Of a stretch of 64,000 nucleotides of DNA, positions 54,573-64,000 are shown piece after piece. Each line of letters starts with the position of its first letter. The first letter of the stretch is position 1. The stretch spans positions 26,087,210 through 26,151,209 of the forward strand of contig JABAKD010000002.1 of assembly GCA_012845835.1 (NCBI GenBank), in the 5' to 3' direction. The stretch comes from Undaria pinnatifida (taxonomy: Eukaryota > Sar > Phaeophyceae > Laminariales > Alariaceae). The notes under the pieces were generated by a model. That model did not search any database, was not told the origin of the DNA, and worked only from the letters and a program-made list of their open reading frames with translations. The position numbers and the translations under genes are program-made.

Positions 54573-55640
54573 CTGACCCTGTTGGAGGTTTGGGATGGGA
54601 TGACAGTCTCCCTTATCCCTCTAGCCCCCCCCTCCCCCCCGAAGGCGGGAGGAGGGGTCAGGTGGACGCAGAACATGTGTGGACGAGCTCATGCATGCTG
54701 CTTTTGGTGTGCGTGTGTATGCGTTGGAAGCTCGGATGCAGGAGGAAGTACCGCGCTGTATTTTTTTTTCTCGGCTGCGAGCGAGGCGGCGGCGGCGCGC
54801 GAAATACAATTCCGCGTCCTCGTGCGCCTTTATTTATTTTTGTTTTGCTGTCAAGAGCCCGACCGACCAACGACCCAAATTAGTTTTTTTTTGTTTTGTG
54901 CTCACCTGACAATGTTGTGTTTTGTTTTTTTACCCTGCCGTTGAGCTGAAAATTGCCAGCGTGTTTGCGGTTTTGTGTGTGCCATCGTCTATGTGCACTC
55001 TTCTGTTACGTGTCTTGCTGGCTATTAGACGACTAGACACGTTACGTTGCCCACGAGTTGCGGGCTACTAAGTGGCATGTCGAAAAGGCCTGCTAGTCCG
55101 TGTCGTGTGGCGCGTGATTTATTTCGCCGATTACCTTGTTTAGTTTTGTTTTGTCACGAGACGATTGTTCCGCCGGAGAAAAAACGGCGGGGCGCTTACG
55201 TACTGTTCTTTGTTTTGTTTTGTTCTCGGGTGAGGGTAGTATTACTTCGTGTTTTGGGGTGCCTGCCGTGTCTTAAGTACCTGGCGCGGCATAAAATCTG
55301 GAGTATTTGGCTCCACGCAAGATGCACCGAGTGGTCTTTTTAATTTTAGTTTGTCAAGTACTCCGTTGCGTTTTGAATGCGCTTTCGTGAGGTTGCTACA
55401 CGCGCGGGTACACGAGGGCGTTACTCCGAAAAAATGTATATGTGTTACGATGATTTTATTTTGCTGGCAGGGCGTGCGGGATGAAAAAAAAAAAAACCCG
55501 GGGGTGTTCCCCGAGAGAATGAAGCGCGCCAGGCAGGCACAGCGCGTGTGTTGAGAGCGGCCGCCGGTAGCGAGAATGAGCGGGGTACCCCGGGTATGGC
55601 GCGGAACTACCCTGGGGACCGCCGCTAGCTACCATCTGCC
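54573..55640. other. 3' flank of the RWP-RK gene
   Basis: Likely UTR and intergenic sequence with pyrimidine and T-rich runs. No poly(A) signal I would defend. Confidence 0.4.
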
Positions 55641-57990
55641 TGGTAGATGGTTGCCGGTTGCCGTGTGGACGCTGCCAAGCCCTTCAGGTGGAGCGAGGAA
55701 TCAGTGTTGATGGGCGCGTCCCTTAGACGGCAGCTAGGTGGGAAGAGGGGAAAACAAATTCCCTTTTTTTTTAGTATTTCGTGCGCGGAGTTAGTTCACC
55801 GCGCGTTTGTTGTTCTTGTCGCGGCCGCCGATCGAAAAAACGAAGATTTCGTTAGGCTCGGTCGGCCGCCCGTCTGCTTGTACCGCTTTTATTTTGCCTT
55901 TGACTACGATTGGAGCTTACGAACGCGAGGCGCAACGACCGCACCGTGAAGCGTGGGTTTCCAAGGGGTGAGAAAGAGGCGGCGGGGTGGTGGAGGAGGC
56001 GGGGGGGAGGGGGCACTTGTAAATTGTGTATAGGGTGCTGTCATAACTAAATATCGAGACAGCAAGCATTGGACGGGAAAGCGAAGAGTATAGCGCGCTC
56101 GTGGCTTGTGGCGAGAATCGAAAATGATTTAGTGCTCTGCGTTTGGTTTGCCTGCCGCGACAAAAAACTGCCCGCCGAAATAGGTTCAATGGAAGCCGGC
56201 TGATTTGACATTTTTGTTGGTACTGGTACTGCTGTAGTTCCTATGAGTGAAGGCGGCCTTTGAGCGACGGCGATTGATGTAATGCGAGGCGGGAAACGTT
56301 TACTTCTTGGGTGGTACATGATGACCGAGTTGGGGAAGGGTGGGTGGAAGGAGCTTGTGAGAAAAGCGAGGGGATAGCTGAAACTGCCAGAGCAGGTGGT
56401 AGTAGCTGCTAGTGGAAGTGATGGTGGCCGCTAGTAAAGGGGAAGGTGGAGGGGTCTTCGCATGAGGCGTGTGATGCGTAGTGGCACCTTGTGCTGCTGT
56501 AGTCTTCTTACTCGCTACAGGCGGCTATGTTGCCGATCAGCGAATATTTTATGCTATTGACCATTGCTGGGTACCAAGGTAGCTATCATTATCAAGGGAG
56601 AGACCCGACACCGCAAGTAAAAGCCACGGTGGCCGCTAGTAAATGTTATAGTGACCGCTACTAAAGGTGACAGCACGTGGCGAGGGGATGGAGGAAAATG
56701 ATATGGAGGAGGCTGAGAGGGGGAGACAGAGAGACCGTCTTAGAGGCATCGTCGCGCGGAGGCTTGCGTAGCAAGCGAGAAAAAAAAACACGAGGTTTCG
56801 TTGTGTTGCGCAATTATTAGATATGGAAAATTACGTCTGGTAGGTAGGTAGGTAGGTAGGGGAGCGGTACCCAACCCAAGAGGGTGGGGGGGGGCTAGAT
56901 GATGCTGGAATTTATTCGCGTGCTTTGGGACCAGGGATAAACACGATGGTGATCCTATCTCTTGGCTATTAATCCTGGAAAGAAACATGTGCTAGATCTC
57001 TCGGTAGAGAAACGTGCGGAAAGTATTCGATGAAATTTTTGTCGCGTACGCAGGTGAATAGTTATGTCGAGGGCTTAAGGCAAGGAATGGACTTATAATA
57101 TTTGATGTGCTACCATAGCACCGCCGGCCCTTATGGTGTATGTGTACGTATTGACGTCCGAATTACCGAAATTAATTATTATTTTTTTTTGTTGACGAGA
57201 GGAGACCATTTTTCTTTTTTCTTTGGAGCGCCGCATGCCATTGGCTGAGGGTGTGGCGCTCGACTTGAATGTCTTGTTTTCCTTCGCGCCGCCCCGCGCC
57301 CACGCTTTTATTTGCGTCGTATATCTGGTAAAAAAAAGACGAAAAGTATAAAATATTATAACAAAACGGCCCGGTACGGCTGGTCACGCGCGTCGCGCGT
57401 CGACAATTTTACGCTACTACTTTCGTTCCTGTTACTCTTCTTGCTCGTATTCTGCACGGGTGAGATTATTGAGAGTACTGAACGTGGTTTTGCATCAAAT
57501 ATACGAGTTGTATGTATGCATACTGAGGTATTCTTCCACTCCCGAATTGTTATTGCAGTCTGGTCCTGTATGGCAACGCGGACTACATTAGTAGTATGTG
57601 GCAACGCCAAAACTTATCAATGTGGCGCAGCACAATTGCCCCCATAAATTGAGCAACACCTTCGACTCCAATACGCTCAAAGGTTTTCCTGTGGTCCAAC
57701 TCAGAGCACGGACCTCACGGGCTAACGGGCTAGCTAGTGCGTAATCGGTGGTCAAATGAAGAGAATCCAAAGACAAGAGAAAAAAGTACGAGGAAGAGTG
57801 TCGGTGCGTTCCAAAGTCAACCGTTTTTCCACTTCAATAACCCTTTTACATTTGTACTAACTACAGCAGTACTACAAGTAACAACTGCTATAATAAAATG
57901 TACAAACCATTTTTCCCGCACTAAATTCCAAAATATTCCACGTGTGGCTTTTCCCCAAACTATGTTGGTTGGTGCAGCTCCCTCAAAAGG
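55641..57990. other. No gene seen
   Basis: Unassigned. GTGGCCGCTAGTAAA recurs near 56425 and 56627, and a (GTAG)n stretch is at 56840-56860. Confidence 0.4.
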
Positions 57991-58608
57991 GAGTCGTTCT
58001 ATGGTAGCCCCCCCCCCCCATATTTTTTTTTACGGAATCGTCGGTTTCAAAACCGGCTCCCGGTCGTATCTCCTGAAACACGGTGTCCCTCGACACCCCG
58101 ACGTCACCGATCGATAGGCCAAAGTTGCACACAAGAAAATATGCGGATACGTCTCTTTCACAATAGTTTTTTTTTTTTTTTTTTTCACAACATTTACTTT
58201 CCAGCTTCTGGACAAGCCGTGGTCACAGGTAGATGTCGTCCCTTCCTTCCCCCCTGGTTCTATTGCCTTCAATTTTCATCGCGCATATATATAGGGTTGA
58301 GCAATCCCATTGAGATCGTCGATTTCTCATCGAGTGTTGCTAACTCACGCTCGTCTCGCGCTTTCCGCAAGTCAATTTGTGCACAAAGAAAAAGTCCCCA
58401 CGAATTTGTACGAGTATGCACTCGAGTATGCACTCGGGGGGATTCGAACTCACGAAACTGACCTGTACCAGGCTCGAGGATAACCTGGTACGCCACCGGG
58501 GCGACCGGTATATCTATAGTCTAGTGTCCTTCCTCGTGTCGAGCAGCCCTGAAACGTTCGTTGAATAAATTCGCTGGTTTTGGGGGGGGGGCTATCGTAG
58601 AATCAGTC
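57991..58608 (+). mobile_element. F3 MITE, copy d, interrupted by a SINE
   Basis: Left TIR GAGTCGTTCTATGGTAGCCC and right TIR (reverse complement) GACTGATTCTACGATAGCCC. The interior is colinear with 12731-12994 up to CAATAG at 58166 and resumes at TGTCCTTCCTCGTGTCGAG (58525). Confidence 0.85.
58167..58524 (-). mobile_element. F4 tRNA-headed SINE inside F3
   Basis: Begins with 19 T (reverse poly(A)), has body CTTCTGGACAAGCCGTGG, CTCGCGCTTTCCGCAAGTC, and ends with a reversed tRNA-like head: A box TGGCGTACCAGG (58484-58495) and B box GAGTTCGAATC (58441-58451). CAATAG and CTATAG at the two edges may be the target duplication. Confidence 0.8.
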
Positions 58609-58675
58609 ACGGGGTTCTTAGCCGTGCGTGCGTGCGCTGCCTGTATTATCATGTTACAGCGAGCCACTGAGCCGG

Positions 58676-59016
58676 CCGACCCGGGGTGGTCTAGTGGTTA
58701 TCCTCGAACACTACGCTAACTAGCGTTGGTCCTTAAGTTCGATTCCACCACCGTGTTGAGTTTTTGAATTTGTTCGCACAAATGCAAGAAAGGGATCATT
58801 TCAGCTGTGGAGAGCGCCTAGCAACGTGGGTAGGCACAATCCGACGCGAGATGACAAGGAGGGAAGAAAAGGCTGATTTCTTCTCGCGATCAAAAATAAT
58901 GCGCGTACCGTGGAGTGGAGCGGGGAGGAGGGCCTGGTATATGACTCCGAATCTGAGTTTTACTGGGAGGGAGCGTGAGAGCAGTTCGGTAGATAATAAA
59001 TGGGATGGGAAAAACT
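58676..59016 (+). mobile_element. F6 SINE, complete with tRNA-like head
   Basis: The head has A box TGGTCTAGTGG (58687-58697) and B box AGTTCGATTCC (58736-58746) at Pol III spacing. The F6 body follows (GACGCGAGATGACAAGGAGG, TTCTTCTCGCGATC) and the end is GATAATAAATGGGATGGG plus A. It is the only F6 copy here that retains its head, so it defines the family as a tRNA-derived SINE. T-stem pairing is poor, so it is not a tRNA gene. Confidence 0.8.
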
Positions 59017-59125
59017 AACCCCCGAGGTAATATTTATATCATAGAGGTGTGCGATTTCTGAACACTAGGAAAATGCGCCTGACGCGCGGTAGTTTTGGTT
59101 TCAATACTCGTACATAATATTTTAT
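59017..59125. other. Unassigned
   Basis: Short spacer between SINE and F8. Confidence 0.4.
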
Positions 59126-59217
59126 AAAACTATTTCAAGGACGTCGTCAGCCGTGAGTTCGACGAATTTCGGGTCAATACTCATCTCTGCAAGCTGCGTT
59201 GTTGGTACTTGTAATAA
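59126..59217 (+). repeat. F8 repeat, uninterrupted copy
   Basis: TTCAAGGACGTCGTCAGCC, TTCGACGAATTTCGGGTCAA and GCAAGCTGCGTTGTTGGTAC. It is the closest empty-site counterpart of the 45.9-kb insertion. Confidence 0.75.
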
Positions 59218-61045
59218 TCTATACGGGTGATTTTTTTCATGATGGGGAGGGGTATTATTAGTACGTGGTATGATGTATATTTTTTCATTTTTTTCCATTC
59301 CATGTATGATACGAGTAAAATGTTGTCTGCGCTTTTTCTCCAACTCCCTCTCTTTCCGTCACCACGTAAAACAGCTAGTAGTATCTGGGGCCAAACAACA
59401 GACCCCCCCCCCCCCCTCCCCCGCGCGCCTTTACAACTGCACTACTGCGAGAACGATGCATGGCGTTAACTACATCGCGAGAATGGTCCAACGTTTATTT
59501 ACTGCACAGGAGGACAAAGTGTGCCTTGCGTAGAAGAAACAAACGCAATCCCTTCGTCCCTTCTTAGAACGCCGAGAAGAACGAGCTTCTCGAGCACTGA
59601 TAATAGTTGCTACTGGTATGTATGATGCTATATTACCAATTGATTGAGTGACACTGAACATAACGCACGTAAAACTGTATGGTGGCTGGCAGGGCGGCAA
59701 TAAGTTGGCTGACTCTAAATAAAAACCGCCGACTAGGTTAAACACACACACACTATTTAATGGATATAAATAATAGGTGATTACACTTGGTTGGTTAGTT
59801 GTTTGCGATAATAAGTTAGTTGCCGAATTTTGCGTCTGTCTGTGTATTGGGAAGGGACTGGCGCGCTGAGTTTGTGGCTCGACGTGCGGTGTTTGTTCAT
59901 TGAATTTTTACTCCGCAACCCTATGCTAACCCTATATATGCTAACAAAGCTAGCTGTGAAGTCCAGGCAAGTAGCTCTATAATACTGCAAATAATGACGG
60001 CATGACGAAGCCACAGCTAGGTGCTTCTACGCTAACGAAAATGACAGCATGACGGAGTCAGCTGCTGCTATAATACAACAGTAGTAGTAGTACGTATATT
60101 TAGCAGCATGAAAACTAGCAATCGGTTTTTGATTAGAAACAGTTATCACAACTCATCTTAAAAAATCACACGTGGGTTGTTGGTGTAATAAACATGAACA
60201 GCAGTCAGTGTAAATAGTCATATAAGTAACACTTTTATTAATAAAATGTTTAACGTTCTTGTTTTAATGTCGATATATTCGGACTGAGTGAGTAGCTATC
60301 GCGGTTCAAAATTGGGTCAATATCTCGTTGCAGAGTTTATACGTTAGAAAATTTTACTCGCATTTATTTGCCTATCGATTGTACCCCTCCCTGTGATTTT
60401 TTAAAGACAGATTTAAGTTGCCGGGCCTAGTGTTTTGATTAGGTTTGTTGCTCGTACCAGCACAGACGCGGCACATACATATCTATGCTCTGTCAGAGGT
60501 ACTAACTATGTGCAGCTTCCTTGCACATGTCTAAGGTCGATTGTATTAACCAATAGCTAGCGTCGTGTAGGAAAAAAAATAGGTTGGTAGAGTGGTACTG
60601 CCTCGGGCGGAAAGAAATCTCCCCCCACCGCCTCCTCCCCCCACAGGGCCGACGCGACCCTGACCCCACGATTTCTCGCCTATTTTATTCGTTCTTCAAC
60701 GAACGTCAGACCCGCCCCAAAGCTAACTCCTCCTGGTGCTAGTGGGTGACGCGTGATGCCGCTGTATGCCGTGTTTGTCCTGCTGTATAGATAGACAATG
60801 TATAATACCACAGAGACAGGCATGGTTGTGTATATGGCATAGACCAGAAGTTTAAGTGATGATGATGGGGTGAGTTTGAAGGTACACGGGAACGGCGATA
60901 GGATACGGCGGCGATATGGGATACGGCGGCATAAAAAACGTCCCTTTCTTATATACCGTCATCATAGCGTCATAGCCCATGGGGGGGCGGTAGGGAAGAA
61001 ATCGCGCGCAACTATGTATGGGGCGTGATTTTCTTTTTCTCGTGT
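59218..61045. other. No gene seen
   Basis: Unassigned. GGATACGGCGGC is repeated at 60901-60932. Confidence 0.4.
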
Positions 61046-61205
61046 GCCCCATAGGGGCGCGCAACGATATTTTTGGCAGCAACGTTGTCGTCTGCTAGTA
61101 TCACCTTTTCGGTACTTCCCAGTACCATACTGCATTGGCGCGCAACGTTATTTCTGGCAACCACGTTGCCATCTACCTATTTACCACCTGTGGTACTCGT
61201 TGTTC
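61046..61205 (+). repeat. ~85-bp degenerate duplication
   Basis: GGCGCGCAACGATATTTTTGGCA at about 61054 and GGCGCGCAACGTTATTTCTGGCA at about 61138 in outline, with a third start (AGGCGCGCAACGTTAT) at 62053. Confidence 0.65.
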
Positions 61206-62000
61206 TTAAGCAGGCTGCGGTCCTCCACGCGCGCCCCATCCAGGAGGCCCAGGGAGAAGGACGGGAACGCTCGAGGTCCCGCGAATCGAGACGGGGAGGA
61301 CGCGCCGAAAACCTTGACGACGATAGTGACTCCAACACGAGTCAACAACACGGCACACCGACCGACCACCCCGACTCGCCGGTCGACGAGGCGGAAAAAC
61401 TCCTACCGGGCGCGGAGAAATCACGACGACAAATATCCCCAGCCCTCTGTGTCTCCCACCATTAATTTAACACTATTGGGCGGGGACACAGAGTGTCCCC
61501 TGCAAGTCTGCCTATTGAGCAGGTCCTCGGTGAGTACTCACTTTCTTAGCCGTAGTAGAGAGGCAGCTGTTGTATTATTATTTTTGCCCTCCGACAATAT
61601 AGCGTATGTATGCCGTTCCGATGTAAATCGAATATCCTTCCATAAAGCAGCAGTAGTACCTATGCCTCTTGTTTTCCACCAGAGCCCTGGATAGCATCTA
61701 TCTGAAGACCCAGAGGCACATGCCTCGGTTTCGTTTCCTGCCTATCCCGAATAGAAAACGCCAACCTATCATATAAAAACCGCCAATTACCCCAAGTCAG
61801 GTAAAAAAAAATCAAGGCCGTACCTTAACACTAGCCCACCCTGATGAGCCGCATATATATGCAGAAATATGGGAGATTCGGGGAAACTCCGGTTGTACAA
61901 ACTATTATAAGACCACGAGTCGAAGATGCGGCTCCTCAAAAGCCACCCCCACACCTCTAAACGGTCTGGCTATGAAGCCAGGAAAACGCGGAGGAAGCAA
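61206..62000 (+). mobile_element. Fossil LTR-like element, partial
   Basis: Carries the repeat body (GGGGACACAGAGTGTCCCC, TTGAGCAGGTCCTCGG, CACCAGAGCCCTGGATAGC) and the internal start (TAGCCCACCCTGATGAGCCG, GGAGATTCGGGGAAACTCCG). It is broken and more diverged than the next copy. Confidence 0.5.
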
Positions 62001-62075
62001 TTGAAGGGCAAGGCCGTACCTTAACATTATTGTCATGTTCGGATACCCCATAGGCGCGCAACGTTATAGCCGAAA

Positions 62076-62169
62076 CCAACAACAACAACACCAACACCAA
62101 CACCAACACCAACACCAACACCAACACCAACACCAACACCAACACCAACACCAACACCAACACCAACAA

Positions 62170-62228
<59 letters not shown>

Positions 62229-62269
62229 GCAGCAGTAGCAACAACAACAGCAGCAACAACAGCAACAAG
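62076..62269 (+). repeat. (CAACAC)n/(CAA)n microsatellite, ~195 bp
   Basis: About 13 CAACAC units, then CAA with CAG interruptions. It gives spurious His/Gln and poly-Leu frames. Confidence 0.95.
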
Positions 62270-62591
62270 TTAAAACCCACCTAGTCAGATGACGATATTT
62301 GATGGTGTTATACAGGTACTAAGTGGATGGTATGCTGGTACTGCTGTAGCATAAAATAGCCAGTTCACCCATGTTATTGAGTAAAGTGCGTATCTAGCTA
62401 TAGATACTAATAAAGGTCCCTAAAACGATCCTTGTGGACCTGATGTAGTGTTTGGCTATTATTCCAGGATTGTGCCCTTTAGGTCCTAAGGTGGTCGCCC
62501 GTAGATGTGACGGGACACTATTACGAGGGCGCGGGGTATTGATAGCATCTCCCGCCCTCCTCATCGAATTTTCTTGGATCCTTGGCCTTAG

Positions 62592-64000
62592 GTAAAGTTA
62601 TAGGTGGGGACACAGAGTGCCCCCTGCAGGTCTGCCAATTGAGCAGGTCCTCGAAGAGTACTCACTTTATTTTCCTTCATAGAGACGTAGCTTTATTCGA
62701 TTCCACCAGAGCCCCACATAGCTTCTGAGATCGGAGGCACGTGCCTCCGATCTATTTCCTAACTTTCCCGAATGTAAAACGCCAAACTTATCATACGAAA
62801 CCCATCCGAATGATCTCAAATTCGGATAATTACAGGCCTTTCGAGGCCGTGTCTTAACACTAGCCCACCCTGATGAGTCGCATATGCAGAAATATGGGAG
62901 ATTCGGGGAAATTCCGGTCCTACGAACTAGACCATGAGTCGGAGATGCGGCTCCTCAAAACCCACTCCCACACCTTTAACCGTCTGGCTATGGAGCCAAG
63001 AACACGCAAAGAAAAGCAGTTGAAAGAAACGCAGACCCTACAACAAGGCAAAAGTCACCCATCAAAAACCTGCCGCGTGCCGCCGGTGTGGCGGGGGGGG
63101 GGCAGAAAAGGCTCTAGAACCTGCCGCATGCCGCCGGTGTGGCGGGGGGGGGCAAGAAAGGCTCTACGGCAAACCAACCACAGAAAAGGTACCATGGCGA
63201 GGCGAGCCCTCGTCGATATGGAGGGGAACACAGGCGCTAACACAAGGGAGAAGTCATGCGAAAAATCTCCCGCGGGCCATCGGCACGGCGGGGGGTTAGA
63301 CGAGGAAAAGACAAATACCCGGGATGGAAGGTGGCAACACCCACAGCCCCGCTAGGGGGGGAAGTGTTTAGTCGAAAAAAAAAAGTAGAACAAATACAAC
63401 ACACAAAAGATAAAAGATGACACACAGACCCGTACATTGCCCTGTCTGTACCAAGTTACGCGCGAACAGGGTACCCTGGTCGCCCCCCGGCTCTGGGCTC
63501 AGGAGGGCGTCGGCAGGGCAAAATTGAACAGTGACGAAAAGGCGACAGCCCTGCGCCTCAGATAGCGGCGTTTTACCCGAACCCTGACCCGCCACTTAAC
63601 AGGGGGTTCGGCAGGACAGAAAGAAAAAATAATGGAAGAACCGCCCCCAAACCCGAGTCCTGCCGTCGACGCCACATGTAAAGTTATAGGTGGGGACACA
63701 GAGTGCCCCCTGCAGGTCTGCCGATTGAGCAGGTCCTCGGAGAGTACTCATTTTCTTTTCCTTCGTAGAGACGTAGCTTTTTTTTTCTTTTTTTTTCTTC
63801 CTCCGGCGGATGGGGAAAAATAAATCTTTAGCTCACCACACTTCCACGTATTTCCATACGCGTCGTGATATGTAGCTTTATTCGATTACACCAGAGCCCC
63901 GGATAGCTTCTGAGATCGGAGTCACGTGCCTCCGATTTATTTCCTAACGTTCCCGAATACAAAACGCCAACCTTATCACACGAAACCCATCCAAATGATC
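62592..64000 (+). mobile_element. Fossil LTR-like, non-autonomous element, runs off the window
   Basis: Direct repeats begin at 62592 and about 63679 (GTAAAGTTATAGGTGGGGAC) and are mostly identical over the ~225 bp visible, so this copy is younger than those at 33.9 and 61.2 kb. The ~0.8-kb interior opens with TAGCCCACCCTGATGAGTCG and has a basic open frame (62873-63355) with two copies of a CRVPPVWRGG-like motif. No polymerase or integrase is visible, so it looks TRIM-like. The right repeat is cut by the window edge and carries the micro-retroposon. Confidence 0.5.
63772..63880 (-). mobile_element. Poly(A) micro-retroposon, copy 3, in the LTR-like repeat
   Basis: On the minus strand: CACGACGCGTAT, GGAA, ATACGTGGAAGTGTGGTG, AGCTAAAG, TTATTTTTCCCC, ATCCGCCGGAGGA, then an A tail with G interruptions. 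GTAGCTTT on the plus strand flanks both ends. The left repeat at 62688-62702 shows the unoccupied site. Confidence 0.85.

Noticed and set aside
58684-58757. tRNA gene
   Set aside because: Good A and B boxes, but the T stem does not pair and the segment is the head of a SINE.
62035-62238. His/Gln-rich protein
   Set aside because: Pure microsatellite translation; the opposite strand gives poly-Leu and Val.
62860-62900. Hammerhead ribozyme core (CTGATGAG ... GAAA) in the LTR-like element
   Set aside because: Both core words are present, but I found no stem I or stem III partners and no valid cleavage triplet in either direction; the stem II pairing next to the core is also wrong. The match is probably chance.
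1-64000. CRISPR array
   Set aside because: All tandem arrays here have contiguous units without unique spacers, and the sequence is eukaryotic in gene structure.

Overview
This window looks like repeat-dense nuclear DNA from a eukaryote. Only a small part of it reads as protein-coding. The coding pieces are exons with GT...AG boundaries and pyrimidine-rich acceptors, and one gene spans about 11 kb with introns of about 4.4 and 5 kb. There are no bacterial-style operons. The RWP-RK gene, the CCCT-rich intron ends and the Gly/Ala-rich coding would suit a photosynthetic stramenopile such as a brown alga. That placement is inference; no rRNA or organelle marker is present to settle it.

Two genes have real support. 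At the left edge, 812-1315 (+) is the last exon of a gene for a protein with several ubiquitin-interacting motifs; its earlier exons lie outside the window. At 43639-54572 (+) three phase-0 exons join into a 528-residue RWP-RK transcription factor. Its domain is split between exons 1 and 2, and its signature reads RWPHRQ where RWPxRK is usual. A possible exon (42426-42650) and a small TATA-preceded ORF (22893-23057) are weak candidates.

The rest is mostly mobile-element debris. I recognise, by comparing copies inside the window: (a) a ~76-nt, poly(A)-tailed retroposon with a GNRA-capped hairpin, present four times, twice with a matching empty site in this same window; (b) two families (F1, ~600 bp; F13, ~120 bp) that end in a poly(C) tract; (c) MITE family F3 with TIRs running into C/G tracts, plus a small TA-flanked MITE at 24.6 kb and a ~440-bp TIR element at 25.9 kb; (d) tRNA-headed SINEs (F4, F6), with nested insertions at 38.2-39.6 and 58.0-58.6 kb; (e) a ~230-bp repeat F5 in at least seven places; (f) an array of tRNA-like segments in both orientations at 14.07-15.09 kb; (g) fossil LTR-like elements at 33.9-35.9 and 61.2-64.0 kb; (h) many minisatellites and homopolymer C/G runs.

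Layout: 0-1.3 kb F1 and UIM exon; 1.3-9 kb degenerate repeats, minisatellites and MITE; 9-15 kb dispersed short repeats and the tRNA-like array; 15-33 kb a mosaic of F1/F13/F5/F6 copies; 33.5-39.6 kb LTR-like relic and nested SINEs; 42.4-54.6 kb the RWP-RK gene and its repeat-filled introns; 55-61 kb intergenic with MITE and SINE; 61-64 kb LTR-like fossils running off the edge. Family labels (F1, F3...) are mine; copies were matched by eye.
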